A stretch of DNA of 64,000 bases from the NCBI RefSeq assembly GCF_003634615.1, contig NZ_RBKX01000001.1:2914001-2978000 (forward strand). Direction: 5' to 3'. This document shows positions 33,551-43,458 of this stretch, in pieces. How positions within the stretch are numbered: the stretch's first letter is position 1; every line of letters begins with the position of its first letter. The position numbers and the translations under genes were made by a program. Below the pieces are notes generated by a model. It searched no databases. It had not been told where the DNA came from and was given only the letters and a program-made list of their open reading frames with translations. The stretch comes from Flavobacterium sp. 102 (GTDB lineage Bacteria; Bacteroidota; Bacteroidia; Flavobacteriales; Flavobacteriaceae).

Positions 33551-34692
33551 TGGACACAACCACTACAACAAAAATCCAACTCAACACTATAGAAGAAGCC
33601 ATTGAAGACATTCGCCAAGGCAAAATAATTATCGTTGTTGATGATGAAGACCGTGAAAATGAAGGCGATTTTTTGGCAGCAGCCGAAAAAGTAACTCCGG
33701 AGATGATCAACTTCATGGCCACTCACGGACGCGGATTAATTTGCGCCCCACTAACCGAACGTCGTTGCAACGAATTGGAACTTCACTCGATGGTGAAAAA
33801 CAACACCGACCACATGGAAACTGCCTTTACGGTTTCGGTCGATTTAAAAGGTCATGGTGTTACCACGGGAATTTCCGCAGCCGATAGGGCTAAAACTATA
33901 TTGGCTTTAGTGAATGAAGAGACCAAACCCCATGATTTAGCACGTCCGGGACACATTTTTCCTTTAACCGCTAAGCAAGGAGGTGTTTTGAGAAGAACTG
34001 GCCATACTGAAGCGGCTATCGACTTTGCAAGACTTGCCGGCTTCAAACCTGCTGGTGTGATTGTGGAGATTATGAATGAAGACGGCAGCATGGCGCGTTT
34101 ACCGGAATTGGTAGAAGTAGCTAAGAAATTTGACTTGAAATTGGTTTCTATAGAAGATTTGGTAGCCTACAGAATGCAACACGATAGTCTGATTGTAAAG
34201 AAAGAAGACTTTGACATAGAAACCCGTTTTGGTTCGTTCCGCATGAGAGCTTATCAGCAAACGACAAACAAACAAGTACACTTGGCTTTGACCAAAGGCA
34301 GTTGGAATGCCGGAGAACCTATCTTAACACGTATAATTTCGACCCAAGCCAATAACGATATCCTGAATAGCTTAACCGATTGTCCGGATAAAAAACTAGA
34401 CGATGTATTCAACAGAATCATCCAAGAAAACAAAGGAGCGGTATTGTTCATTAACCAAGAAAAAGACTCTTCAGACCTATTAAATAGGCTAACCGAATTA
34501 AAACAATTACAAGCCGAAGGCATTTTAAAAGCCCCACAAATCAAAATGGACATCAAAGACTTTGGTATCGGTGCACAAATATTGCACGATATTGATATCG
34601 CAAAGATTCGATTAATCTCTAATACTACCCAAACCAAGCGTGTCGGGATGATTGGGTATGGATTGGAGATTACAGAATATGTGGCTTATTAA
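33550..34692 (+). CDS. ribBA: RibB with degenerate RibA domain
   Basis: A 380-residue riboflavin-pathway fusion. The N-terminal DHBP synthase is intact: [16 protein letters not shown] near residue 30, [10 protein letters not shown] near 61 and [14 protein letters not shown] near 156. The C-terminal GTP cyclohydrolase II fold is recognisable ([34 protein letters not shown]), but its zinc ligands are missing. The usual HSECLTGD and RCDCG segments read ISTQANND and TDCPD, and the catalytic RGIGLL reads SSDLL. The RibA half is therefore probably inactive or regulatory, and a separate RibA should exist elsewhere. Confidence 0.85.
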   Translation: MDTTTTTKIQLNTIEEAIEDIRQGKIIIVVDDEDRENEGDFLAAAEKVTPEMINFMATHGRGLICAPLTERRCNELELHSMVKNNTDHMETAFTVSVDLKGHGVTTGISAADRAKTILALVNEETKPHDLARPGHIFPLTAKQGGVLRRTGHTEAAIDFARLAGFKPAGVIVEIMNEDGSMARLPELVEVAKKFDLKLVSIEDLVAYRMQHDSLIVKKEDFDIETRFGSFRMRAYQQTTNKQVHLALTKGSWNAGEPILTRIISTQANNDILNSLTDCPDKKLDDVFNRIIQENKGAVLFINQEKDSSDLLNRLTELKQLQAEGILKAPQIKMDIKDFGIGAQILHDIDIAKIRLISNTTQTKRVGMIGYGLEITEYVAY

Positions 34693-34771
34693 ACATACTT
34701 TTGATATAAAAATGATAAGCTAATTTTTATACAGCTTTTATTTAATTTCATTACAGACCTGATTCAATCCA

Positions 34772-34815
34772 ATAACATTAAGAGCTGATGAATAAACATC
34801 AGCTCTTAATGTTAT
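34772..34815. terminator. Bidirectional terminator
   Basis: A 19-bp perfect inverted repeat (ATAACATTAAGAGCTGATG and its complement) with a 6-nt loop between the convergent ribBA and SnoaL-like genes. Confidence 0.8.
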
Positions 34816-34844
34816 AAATTTTGAGTATTAATTGTAATTATTTA

Positions 34845-35168
34845 TCAGATAATCTTCAGCGATTGAATATGTTGGTCTTTAAATTCAAATTGATACGTCA
34901 ACACAAGTGGACTTCCCGGAAAGGTTCCTGAAATTTGTGCTTTCAAAGTCTTCTTAATTTCGGAATATTCAAGAGGTTTCATTACGACTTGATATCCTTT
35001 ATTGGCTTTATCAATCCATCTTTCGATTTCTTTTCTGCCTTTGTGTGTATTTCCTTCATCAAATACAACAGCCATTTCAGAAAAACAATTGGCATAAGCC
35101 ATACTGTCAAAATTATCTTGTGCTTTTACAAGGTCGACAATTACTTTAGGTAAATTTTTCATATTCAT
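34845..35168 (-). CDS. SnoaL-like nuclear transport factor 2 fold protein
   Basis: A 107-residue NTF2-like protein (VDLVKAQDNFDSMAYANCFS start, AVVFDEGNTHKGRKEIERWI centre). Members are small polyketide-cyclase-like enzymes or ligand binders with no single function. It follows the SDR gene by 17 bases in the same direction; both are likely controlled by the divergent HxlR regulator. Confidence 0.8.
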   Translation of the reverse strand: MNMKNLPKVIVDLVKAQDNFDSMAYANCFSEMAVVFDEGNTHKGRKEIERWIDKANKGYQVVMKPLEYSEIKKTLKAQISGTFPGSPLVLTYQFEFKDQHIQSLKII

Positions 35169-35185
35169 TAAAATTATGTTGATTA

Positions 35186-35980
35186 TTAAACTGTTGGTAT
35201 TGTTCCACCGTCTATTACAAACTCGGTTCCGGATAAGTAGTTAGCCCTTGGCGAAACTAAAAAACCGACAAATTCTGCAATTTCTTCCGGTTCTGCCGGA
35301 CGGCCTATTGGAATTCCGCCCAAAGCATCCATAACACTTTGAGTTGCCTGTTCAATGGTTGTGTTTGAACTTTCAGCAATTCGCTCCATCATTGCTTTTG
35401 AGGCTTTAGTATTTATCCAACCCGGTGAAACCGTCAATACACGAATGCCTTTGGAAGCAACCTCGTTCGATAAACCCTTACTGTAATTAATTAAACCTGC
35501 TTTTGCTGCAGCATATGGCAATGTGGAATCATATAAAGGTAATTTGCCCTGAATGGAAGCGATGTGAATAATCACACCTCTTTTTTGTGCTATCATTTGT
35601 GGCAGAAAACCACGGTCTAAACGAACAGGTGCCAGCAAATTACTTTGAAGAGTCTGCAGCCAATCTTCGTCATTCAAAACGGAAAACCCACCTCCTTTTG
35701 CTTCAGAACCACCCAAATTGTTTACTAAAATGTCTAATGTGTCAAATTTGGTAAGTACTTCCTTAACTACTTTTTTTGTACCTAATGGAATAGTCAAATC
35801 AGCCGCAATAAAATGCAGTTTTTCATTGGGTTCGTCCGGAAAGTTTCTTGCTGTGATGATTACTGTTGCACCTGCCGCTAAAAGTCTTTCTGCAATGGCT
35901 TTTCCTGAACCTTTTGTGCCTCCGGTTACCAAAGCAATTTTTCCGGATAATTCGTTGTTAAAATTAAAATCGTGTTTCAT
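35186..35980 (-). CDS. SDR family oxidoreductase
   Basis: A 264-residue short-chain dehydrogenase. The cofactor motif is TGGTKGSGKAIAERL, the NNLGG segment replaces NNAG, and the active site is Ser (ASIQGK), Tyr and Lys in YAAAKAGLI. The end FVIDGGTIPTV is typical. Substrate unknown. Divergent from an HxlR regulator, a common inducible arrangement. Confidence 0.88.
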   Translation of the reverse strand: MKHDFNFNNELSGKIALVTGGTKGSGKAIAERLLAAGATVIITARNFPDEPNEKLHFIAADLTIPLGTKKVVKEVLTKFDTLDILVNNLGGSEAKGGGFSVLNDEDWLQTLQSNLLAPVRLDRGFLPQMIAQKRGVIIHIASIQGKLPLYDSTLPYAAAKAGLINYSKGLSNEVASKGIRVLTVSPGWINTKASKAMMERIAESSNTTIEQATQSVMDALGGIPIGRPAEPEEIAEFVGFLVSPRANYLSGTEFVIDGGTIPTV

Positions 35981-36103
35981 TGTTTACTTTTTTGTACAAA
36001 ATTCAGTTATATATGAATATCAGTCAATTACGGAAATACGATTCACATAGGGATAAATTTCTCCCCTATTGCTCAATTTGGTACATTGAACTAAATTTGT
36101 TTT

Positions 36104-36451
36104 ATGAAAGAAAGAAAAATTCCTTTGAACTTAAATTGTGGTCTTGACTTGATTGGCGAAGTGCTTTATGGCAAATGGAAAATTCGTTTGCTGTGGTTTA
36201 TAAATGAAGGTCATAAACGCCCAAGTGAACTTCAACGTAAAATTCCTGATGCATCTCGACGCGTATTAAATATTCAGTTGAAAGAATTGGAAGAACATGA
36301 ATTAGTTACAAAAATCATTTATCCTGTTGTTCCTCCTAAAGTTGAATATTCATTAACCGATTTTGGAGCAACTTTAATTCCAGTGATTTCAGCTTTGGGC
36401 AATTGGGGTGATGAAAATGAAGAACGGTTGAGAACTCTTATTATGAAATAG
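36104..36451 (+). CDS. HxlR family transcriptional regulator
   Basis: A 115-residue winged-helix regulator with the HxlR signature: GEVLYGKWKIRLLWFINEG near residue 19, LQRKIPDASRRVLNIQLKEL, then YSLTDFGATLIPVISAL. It reads divergently from the SDR/SnoaL pair over a 123-bp spacer. HxlR proteins often sense electrophiles or quinones. Confidence 0.9.
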   Translation: MKERKIPLNLNCGLDLIGEVLYGKWKIRLLWFINEGHKRPSELQRKIPDASRRVLNIQLKELEEHELVTKIIYPVVPPKVEYSLTDFGATLIPVISALGNWGDENEERLRTLIMK

Positions 36452-36535
36452 AGTTGAAAATTAATTATCTTGGCTTATTAAGATTATGAAGTAATGAAAG
36501 TTAAGTATTGACTATTTAGAATACCACCTTTAATA

Positions 36536-36582
36536 AAACGAAAACACATGAAGTTGATTTTTTTCTTCGTGTGTTTTCGTTT
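36536..36582. terminator. Bidirectional terminator
   Basis: 18-bp stem (AAACGAAAACACATGAAG with its near-complement, one G-T pair) and an 11-nt loop, between the convergent HxlR and hydrolase genes. Confidence 0.8.
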
Positions 36583-36603
36583 CTTAGCATTAAGCTACCT
36601 AAA

Positions 36604-37512
36604 TTATTGTTTGGCAAATTTCTCTAACTCTGTATTGAATTTCTCCATTTCTTCCACAAATAAGGCGTGTCCGCTATTTTCAAATTGAATGATGAAAGAG
36701 TTTTTAATTCCTTTATGGAGTTCTTCTGCAAATGCAAATGGACATAATTTGTCTTGAGTACCGTGGAATATGGCCACCGGAATTTTAATTTTTGATAGTT
36801 CCGGACGTAAATCAAGGTCCAATAAGGCTTTTATCGATTCCGTGATAGCATAGGGAGAAGCTTCTAAGTTGATACTTTCCAACCATTTTTCTACATTTTT
36901 AGAAATAGTACCTTCTTTCGCAGGAAAAGCACTGCCAAATCCGGCAATTAAATCTTGTCTTGCGGTCATGGTTTGTGTGATTAATCCACTTGCATCTGCC
37001 TCTGAAATGCCATGAGGAGCGCCGGCTCTTTTTTTCCAAGAAGGTGCAGCTGCACCAAATAATGCCAGTTTACTAACATGTGCCGAGTCATATTTTGTTA
37101 CATAATGAATCACAACTGCACCACCCATTGAAAAACCACCCATCACGGCATTTTGAATTTTCAGTTTTTCCAAAACTACTTTAATGTCGTCCGAGAAAAC
37201 ATCAAAATCATAACGCCCATAAGGCTTGTCTGATTTTCCAAAACCTCTCAAGGTAATCCCAATAACCCTGAAGCCTTTACGACTTAAATATTGGTACTGA
37301 TACTCATACATGGCGTCACTTAATGGCCAACCATGAATTAAAACGATGGGCTGGCCTTCGCCAAGGTCGGTTACGTGAAGTTTTACGCCTTTTTCTACTT
37401 CAATATATTCTGCTCTACCTAAAGAAGCAGGTGTTCTTTTTTCTTGTGAAAACGATACATTATTAGTTAATAATGTTGTAAATAATCCGATGGTTAAAAT
37501 TAAATTTTTCAT
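36604..37512 (-). CDS. Exported alpha/beta hydrolase
   Basis: A 302-residue alpha/beta hydrolase with a signal peptide (residues 1-22). The nucleophile is Ser128 in GGFSMGGAVV, the oxyanion region IVLIHGWPLSD is near residue 57, the acid lies in FHGTQDKLCPF and the base His is in NSGHALFVEEME. The pattern resembles non-haem chloroperoxidase/esterase members. Substrate unknown; monocistronic. Confidence 0.85.
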   Translation of the reverse strand: MKNLILTIGLFTTLLTNNVSFSQEKRTPASLGRAEYIEVEKGVKLHVTDLGEGQPIVLIHGWPLSDAMYEYQYQYLSRKGFRVIGITLRGFGKSDKPYGRYDFDVFSDDIKVVLEKLKIQNAVMGGFSMGGAVVIHYVTKYDSAHVSKLALFGAAAPSWKKRAGAPHGISEADASGLITQTMTARQDLIAGFGSAFPAKEGTISKNVEKWLESINLEASPYAITESIKALLDLDLRPELSKIKIPVAIFHGTQDKLCPFAFAEELHKGIKNSFIIQFENSGHALFVEEMEKFNTELEKFAKQ

Positions 37513-37579
37513 GCTTTTAAATTTTAAAATTGTTACTATTAATTTGATGAAGCAAAGTTGAAGCGGAAAGATTAACTAT

Positions 37580-37825
37580 TCAATGCACAGTATTGTAAGC
37601 CTTGATTATATTCTCATAATCATTTGCGGACTTTGATTTTAAAAGATAGGTATAGGCATAAATGGAATCCAGAGAATCATTGTCCTCATTTTCGTCCATT
37701 CTATCAACAATGTAATTAATGCTTTTGTTTTTAAGCGTGTCAGGAATTTTAAATACTTTTTGCTGCGCGTTACTTTTTTGAGTAAGAATAAAGGCAACTG
37801 CCAAAATGATTTTAAGTGTTTTCAT
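37580..37825 (-). pseudogene. Truncated N-terminal fragment of a TPR-type regulator
   Basis: 81 codons: signal peptide MKTLKIILAVAFILTQKSNA, then IPDTLKNKSINYIVDRMDEN, a start typical of flavobacterial tetratricopeptide regulators with a C-terminal AraC domain. The frame ends after about one helical pair, where such proteins usually run past 400 residues. No continuation is seen downstream. It might instead be a small exported protein. Confidence 0.4.
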
Positions 37826-38128
37826 TCTTGATTATGTAGGTTACTATTTGGGGCAATCTGTATGAAATCTTCGGGTATTTAATTGAGGTGTGAAAAATAG
37901 TAATTAAAATAATAATGTCAAATTGAGAATTTAGGGGAAATTCAAAGCTTCAATCTTTGAATGTGTAATTGATTAATAAACAATTAATTACATTTAATAA
38001 ATTAGAGAAGGATTAATTAATCCTTGCATTTTTGCGAATCAACAATTGTTTAATGGCTTTTGCTATGGCTTGGAAATCAGAACTTCTGATTTTAGATTTG
38101 TTACGAACAAACATTACCAGTTTTCCCT
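37826..38128. other. AT-rich intergenic region before the mobile segment
   Basis: About 300 bp with no ORF. It is the left edge of the segment carrying RteC and integrase genes. No clear attachment repeat or promoter pair was recognised in it. Confidence 0.4.
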
Positions 38129-38962
38129 ATGACAGATTTTGCAACCGAGTTGTTGGAAAATTTAGAGGCTCAGTTAAATGAAATTGAAGTAGAGAGAGAT
38201 TTAATTAAAGCAGCTGAAAATTCCATTAAGGCAACAATTGTTATTTTAGAAAAACTCAAAACTCACTTCGTCCGACATGAGTTTGAGAACAAAATTGATG
38301 AAATTAATTTTTTCAAATTCGTAAAACCACAATTTGTTTCGAAGTTGATCTATCACAATGAGATTTACAACATTGAATCGAACAAGCCATTTGGTGGAAC
38401 AAAGTATCTACGGAAATACTATTCGGCCGAACTTTCTAAATTGAAATCCTACTTTAATGAAAACGTGGAATTTTATAAGTACTACAGGACAGGAAGTGTC
38501 TACCTTGATAAGAAGTATTTTGTCCGCGGCCGCTATGATATTAAACTGACTTTAGATAGTTCATATTTTCAGGCTGACAATCGTTTTACTACATCGCATG
38601 ATTTTAAAGTGGCCAAGATTATCGCTAATGATTTAATCCAGACTTATCTTGAACGGGAAATAATTAAGCTGGATAATAAACCGGTGCCGTATGCGATTAC
38701 TGAAAGGCAGGTGCAAAAATGGACCGGTTCGAAAGTTGCATTGATTGAATTAATTTATGCGCTACACGCCGAAGGCGTTTTCAATAATGGAATGACTGAC
38801 TTAAAAGAAACTGCGAAGTTCTTTGAGGAAACGTTTGATATTGACTTGGGGCAATTTCACAGAACGTTTTTTGAAATGCGCGCGCGGAAGAGTGAGCGGA
38901 CTAAGTTTTTAAATTCTTTGAGGGAAACTTTGGTTAGGAGAATGGATGAGGTGGATGAATGA
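38129..38962 (+). CDS. RteC-like protein of conjugative elements
   Basis: A 277-residue protein of the RteC family, which in Bacteroides conjugative transposons activates excision genes. Features are a coiled-coil N-terminal 60 residues, the central GTKYLRKYYSAELSKLKSYF, and a C-terminal helical region with AITERQVQKWTGSKVALIEL and RKSERTKFLNSLRETLVRRM. No rteA/rteB two-component pair or excision genes are adjacent, so the regulator is orphaned. It marks the left part of a mobile region. Confidence 0.75.
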   Translation: MTDFATELLENLEAQLNEIEVERDLIKAAENSIKATIVILEKLKTHFVRHEFENKIDEINFFKFVKPQFVSKLIYHNEIYNIESNKPFGGTKYLRKYYSAELSKLKSYFNENVEFYKYYRTGSVYLDKKYFVRGRYDIKLTLDSSYFQADNRFTTSHDFKVAKIIANDLIQTYLEREIIKLDNKPVPYAITERQVQKWTGSKVALIELIYALHAEGVFNNGMTDLKETAKFFEETFDIDLGQFHRTFFEMRARKSERTKFLNSLRETLVRRMDEVDE

Positions 38963-38971
38963 AATAAAATT

Positions 38972-40570
38972 CTATTTTGGAAAAAGCCAGTAAGGCAAGT
39001 TGTTTTTTGTTATTTCTCGGAGTCTTCTGTCGATGGGACTCAAGCCTTGGGTTAGAAGGTAATAAATATCACTTAATAAAATTTTACTTTCAAAGATGTA
39101 GCTATGAGAGTTTTGACTTAGAATATTAGATGCTTCAACTGTGTCAACATTTTTATCTAAAAACATTTCGTCACCAATTTGTCCCAACCTCAATCTTTTT
39201 CGCCTTACGAAGCTTGAAGCATTTAGCGCCTTATCATGGTCTGAAGCATAAATGGTTCTTCTCTGTCCAATCATTTTAAATTCCGGGAGTATTGTATTGC
39301 GAAACTCTTCTTGATCAATGTCAGGTGCTCCTAGAATGAGTTGTTGAATTTTTATAAGTTCCTTTACGTAAAGAGGGTTACGTCTGAGTAAGTTTAATGA
39401 AAGTGTAAGTACTAAACTACCCATGCTATGAGCGACAATGTGTAAATGCTCTAGGTCAGTCTTTGTCAATATCTGTTGTAAAAATAATTCAAACTCGGGG
39501 GCGCTACTTCGGGCTTTAGCTTCATCAGATAAATAATCTGGAAGTTTTCCGGAAGAAGGCCAACTAAAGAACCCAGCGTAACCATCAAAAGGTAAGTCCC
39601 AAGCAAGTTGGGCGGTTCTACGCGCAGCATCCTCAAAGCTTGTGTTGTAACCATGGACAAAAAGGAGTGCATTTTTTTTTGGAAATCCTGAAATATGTTT
39701 TTTAAATTCCTTAAGAAATGTCGTATCATCTAAGGCTTCAACACTTTTAATTATAACATGTTCATTTTCATCTTCTGGTAAACTCCACAAAATAATTTTA
39801 CCAGGTCTTTCAAGCTCACCTTGAATATGCCCCATAGGTATTTGAACTTCACAATGTCCATATTGAAGCTCATTTCCGCTATTTGAACCATATGATTGTA
39901 TGTTGCCTTTCTTTTGAAGGACTTCGCGATTAGTAGCGTAAAATATTTTGATTTTACCGCCTTTATCTTCTTTTGCAGGTAAAATGTAATTTAACTTTTC
40001 GATTTCATGAGATGCGCTATGACTTTCGTAAGATTGAAAACCTAAATCATCCTTAAAACCATGTAAGTTTTCATAGATTCGTGTGATTGAATTTCCAAAT
40101 TGACGTTCTATGTTAGAGAGATCAACTGATTTCAGTTGTTGTATCTCATTGCTTTCATGAAAAATTTTTCTATTTACTTCTCCAAAATCACTTTCTCGAG
40201 CCCATTGAATAGTTAAAATTACTTCATTCCCATCTAAAATATTTTTATTCTCTATAAATCCTAATTTTTTAATTGTTTGATTTTCAACTCCTAATATTCT
40301 ATCATGCTTTCGTATTTTGGAGGTATTTCGAACAGCTGCTACTAAGTTTCTAATCTCACCATTTTCCTGCTCCGGGTGAGCCTTTGCAACCTCAATTGTC
40401 AAATTGCTCATATTTTCATGGATGCTTCCATGAATTTCCGACCAATCAAATTTGACCGTACTGAAATTATTGTCTTGCTCTTTCCAACTTCTATGACTGG
40501 AGTTATTTAATTGAATAGCATAATACTTTCCTGAAAAATATTCGTTTTTTACTAAGGAGGACTCGTTCAT
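38972..40570 (-). CDS. Alpha/beta hydrolase, DUF900 type, with unknown N domain
   Basis: A 532-residue protein. The C-terminal ~320 residues are a DUF900-like hydrolase: KIFYATNREVLQ near 205, ALLFVHGYNTSFEDAARR near 305, and nucleophile motif IVAHSMGSLVLTL near 380. The N-terminal 190 residues match nothing recognised. No signal peptide is seen, unlike secreted DUF900 members. It lies alone between an RteC gene and an integrase remnant, the kind of place where accessory or defence genes are found. Convergent with rteC, with 9 bp between stops. Confidence 0.65.
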   Translation of the reverse strand: MNESSLVKNEYFSGKYYAIQLNNSSHRSWKEQDNNFSTVKFDWSEIHGSIHENMSNLTIEVAKAHPEQENGEIRNLVAAVRNTSKIRKHDRILGVENQTIKKLGFIENKNILDGNEVILTIQWARESDFGEVNRKIFHESNEIQQLKSVDLSNIERQFGNSITRIYENLHGFKDDLGFQSYESHSASHEIEKLNYILPAKEDKGGKIKIFYATNREVLQKKGNIQSYGSNSGNELQYGHCEVQIPMGHIQGELERPGKIILWSLPEDENEHVIIKSVEALDDTTFLKEFKKHISGFPKKNALLFVHGYNTSFEDAARRTAQLAWDLPFDGYAGFFSWPSSGKLPDYLSDEAKARSSAPEFELFLQQILTKTDLEHLHIVAHSMGSLVLTLSLNLLRRNPLYVKELIKIQQLILGAPDIDQEEFRNTILPEFKMIGQRRTIYASDHDKALNASSFVRRKRLRLGQIGDEMFLDKNVDTVEASNILSQNSHSYIFESKILLSDIYYLLTQGLSPIDRRLREITKNNLPYWLFPK

Positions 40571-40637
40571 AAAATAGTTTCTTAAAAGTCAAATTTATTT
40601 AAAAAAAGTCTAATAAGTCCGCTATTGAAATGAATTA

Positions 40638-40922
40638 TTAAGCTTGTTTTACATTATAGCTTTTTTGAGCGAATTTCTGTTTTAAAATTGCCATATCATC
40701 ACTAACTTTTTTGTCTAAAATTTTTGCGTAGTGCTGTGTAGTCTTGATGTTTTTATGACCAAGCATCTTGCTTACGCTTTCAATTGGAACGCCATTTGTC
40801 AATGTTACTGTTGTGGCAAATGTATGCCGCGCAATATGAAAAGTCAACTCTTTATCGATTTTGCAAACTCCAGCAATTTCTTTTAGATACGCGTTCGAGC
40901 CGAACCAAAAATAGTTACGCAT
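40638..40922 (-). pseudogene. C-terminal fragment of a tyrosine recombinase
   Basis: 94 codons whose residues from AYLKEIAGVCKIDKELTFHI to the end align with the last quarter of the full integrase at 48748-50001. It retains the His-x-x-Arg box (HIARHTFAT), the LGHKNIKTTQHYAK histidine and the nucleophilic Tyr. The N-terminal and core domains, with the first catalytic Arg, are absent, so it cannot recombine DNA alone. Sequence differences show it is a diverged relative, not a recent copy. The first ten residues are junction-derived. Confidence 0.8.
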
Positions 40923-41087
40923 GGACCAAGGAAATGTAATTTTCTAAATGCTCTTATAAAATTAATTTGAACCCTAAATGTGAACATTAGCTCTTTAAAT
41001 CTCGATAGCGGACCTCGAAAGAATAAAGATTCATTCGTAACTAATTTATTACCATTCATTTTTAATACCTTTTAAAAACTTAAACTT

Positions 41088-42209
41088 CTAATTTGATTTT
41101 TTATAACTCCAAACCGCCATGCCGTTTACAAATACTGCAAATCCGGTAACAATTAATAGGTTTGGCAATACTTCATAAAATCCGGATCCTTTTAGTAGAA
41201 CCATTCTTATGAACTCTACAAAGTATCGAATAGGGTTTAACAATGTTAAGCTTTGCGCCCATTTTGGCATACTTTCGATAGGTGTAAATAAACCACTCAT
41301 TAATATGAAAATCACCATAAAGAACCACGCAATAAACATTGCTTGTTGTTGGGTTTCGGTATGATTAGATATGTATAGTCCGAATCCTAAAATTAATAGT
41401 AAATACACTGATGTGAAACCATAAACAAGGAAAATATTACCTAGCATGGGAACATTAAAAACAACTTTAGCTATAAGCAAACCAACAGTCAAAATCACTA
41501 AGCCAAGTACCCAAAATGGAAATAATTTTCCAACTATAAACTGATATTTTTTTATTGGTGTTACATTAATTTGCTCCAATGTACCTAACTCTTTTTCTCT
41601 AACTATATTCATTGATGACAGAAATAAAGTAAGCATAGTAACCAATAAAACCAAGATACCTGGAACCATAAAGGTTTTGTAGTTTAAGGTTTTGTTGTAC
41701 CAAAAAGACGGTATAACTATAATATTTTGAGGTATTTCTTTGTTTCCTGAAAAATAGTTGGACTGCATTTGAATATTTTGATTGTATGTATTTATGATTT
41801 GTGTTACATATACATTTTCAACACCTGCTGTTGCAGCATCTATAGCATTAATACTTACTGAAATACTTGTTTTTTGGTCTTTTTGAAGGTCACGATTGAA
41901 GTGAATTGGAATATTTACAATAATGTCGGTTTTTCCTTTTTGCATTTCTTGGATAGCTTCTTTTTCAGAAAAATAGGGTTCTGTAACTTTAAAATAGGTT
42001 GAGGATTTAAACGAATTTATTAAATCTCTTGATTCCCGACTTTGGTCATTGTCAACAAAGGTTATTGCAATATTTTTAACATCGAATGTAGCTGCATTTG
42101 ACAAGATTAATAATTGCAAAATGGGTAATATAAATATAAGTTGAAGCATGCTTTTATCTCTAAAAATTTGCTTGAATTCTTTTTGTATGATGAATAATAT
42201 TGTTTTCAT
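41088..42209 (-). CDS. ABC-2 type permease (YbhR/YbhS-like), second
   Basis: A 373-residue ABC-2 permease: a first helix (LQLIFILPILQLLILSNAAT), a large periplasmic domain (about 45-175) and five C-terminal helices starting at GILVLLVTMLTLFLSSMNIV. The REKELGTLEQINVTP coupling motif is typical of YbhS/YbhR exporters. It is the last gene of an efflux operon running from TetR at 48614, and pairs with the permease at 42307. Confidence 0.88.
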   Translation of the reverse strand: MKTILFIIQKEFKQIFRDKSMLQLIFILPILQLLILSNAATFDVKNIAITFVDNDQSRESRDLINSFKSSTYFKVTEPYFSEKEAIQEMQKGKTDIIVNIPIHFNRDLQKDQKTSISVSINAIDAATAGVENVYVTQIINTYNQNIQMQSNYFSGNKEIPQNIIVIPSFWYNKTLNYKTFMVPGILVLLVTMLTLFLSSMNIVREKELGTLEQINVTPIKKYQFIVGKLFPFWVLGLVILTVGLLIAKVVFNVPMLGNIFLVYGFTSVYLLLILGFGLYISNHTETQQQAMFIAWFFMVIFILMSGLFTPIESMPKWAQSLTLLNPIRYFVEFIRMVLLKGSGFYEVLPNLLIVTGFAVFVNGMAVWSYKKSN

Positions 42210-42220
42210 TGTGTGATTTT

Positions 42221-42300
42221 TAGCCCTGATTGCAGTGGAAATCCTTTTCTTTTTTTCTTTAAAAAAGAAAAGATTGGAGCGGAAAGCAGGAAATAGCTCC
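42221..42300 (-). repeat. Dispersed flavobacterial intergenic repeat
   Basis: An 80-bp block between the two permease genes. The minus strand reads GGAGCTATTTCCTGCTTTCC to TGCAATCAGGGCTAA, with an internal A/T palindrome (CTTTTCTTTTTT/AAAAAAGAAAAG). It is related to the block at 1110-1207. Confidence 0.6.
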
Positions 42301-42306
42301 TAAAAA

Positions 42307-43413
42307 TTATTCTAATCTAATTTTATATTTTTTGATGCTCAATGTTATAAAAAATACGGTCATCCCAATTAATATAAGGGTTTCTTTCCAAATATATTGA
42401 ATTCCGACTCCCTTGAGCATAATGGCTTTTACAATAATAATGAACCATTTTGCAGGTATGATGTTACTGATTACTTGCATGGGTAAAGGCATACTATTTA
42501 TAGGAAATATGAATCCTGATAGAATAATTACTGGTAGCATCAAACCCATTAATGATAACATCATTGCGGTTTGTTGAGAATTAGAAACGGTAGAAATTAA
42601 TATCCCCAATGAAAGAGCAGAAATGATAAATAATATACTTTCAAAAGCTAACAAAAAGATGCTTCCATTTATAGGCATTTTGAACACAAAATAGCCTAAT
42701 GTTAATATTACGATTGCATTGATAATGGAAAGAAAAATATAAGGAAATACTTTTCCAATAATTACTTGAAATGGTTTTAATGGAGAAACTAAAAGAATTT
42801 CCATAGTGCCTAATTCTTTTTCTCGTGTGATAGAAATAGAGGTCATCATAGCTGAAACAAGCATTAGAATAACGGTCATTACACCTGGAACAAAATTAAA
42901 AACACTTTTGAGTTCAGGATTATAAAACATTCTCGATTGTACTTCAACCTTTACCGGATTACTATTGGATTGTTTTTTTTGCGATTGATAATTTTGTATA
43001 ATTGCTGAGGTATAATTTGCTATTGTGTTGGCAACATTAGGTTCGGTCGCATCGGTAATTGCTTGAACTACTGCTACTTTTTTGGTTTCTAGATTTTTAC
43101 TAAAATTTGGTTCGAAAATAAGAACTGCCTTGATTTTTCCTTTTTTAAATTCTGATTCTATGTCGCTTTCTTTTTCAATTTGGTTTTCAACATTAAAATA
43201 AGGTGATGCTTTTATTTTATAGATAATTTTTTGTGTTTCTATATCATTTGATTGGTCTAAAATGGCAATGTCAACATTGTTAATTTCATTTGTTATGGCA
43301 AAACCAAACAATAAAATTTGGGCAATCGGCATACCAAACAGAATAAACAAAGAACGTTTATCTCTGAAAATATGGTAGAATTCTTTTTTTACAAATCCGA
43401 TAAATCTTTTCAT
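42307..43413 (-). CDS. ABC-2 type permease (YbhR/YbhS-like), first
   Basis: A 368-residue ABC-2 permease with the same layout as its neighbour: a first helix at RSLFILFGMPIAQILLFGFA, a periplasmic domain, and C-terminal helices from GVMTVILMLVSAMMTSISIT. Coupling motif REKELGTMEILLVSP. The two permeases probably form a heterodimer driven by the two upstream ATPases. Confidence 0.88.
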   Translation of the reverse strand: MKRFIGFVKKEFYHIFRDKRSLFILFGMPIAQILLFGFAITNEINNVDIAILDQSNDIETQKIIYKIKASPYFNVENQIEKESDIESEFKKGKIKAVLIFEPNFSKNLETKKVAVVQAITDATEPNVANTIANYTSAIIQNYQSQKKQSNSNPVKVEVQSRMFYNPELKSVFNFVPGVMTVILMLVSAMMTSISITREKELGTMEILLVSPLKPFQVIIGKVFPYIFLSIINAIVILTLGYFVFKMPINGSIFLLAFESILFIISALSLGILISTVSNSQQTAMMLSLMGLMLPVIILSGFIFPINSMPLPMQVISNIIPAKWFIIIVKAIMLKGVGIQYIWKETLILIGMTVFFITLSIKKYKIRLE

Positions 43414-43458
43414 TTGTTTTTTGTTTCTAGTTTAAGTTTCAAGTGTTGTAGTGATTTA

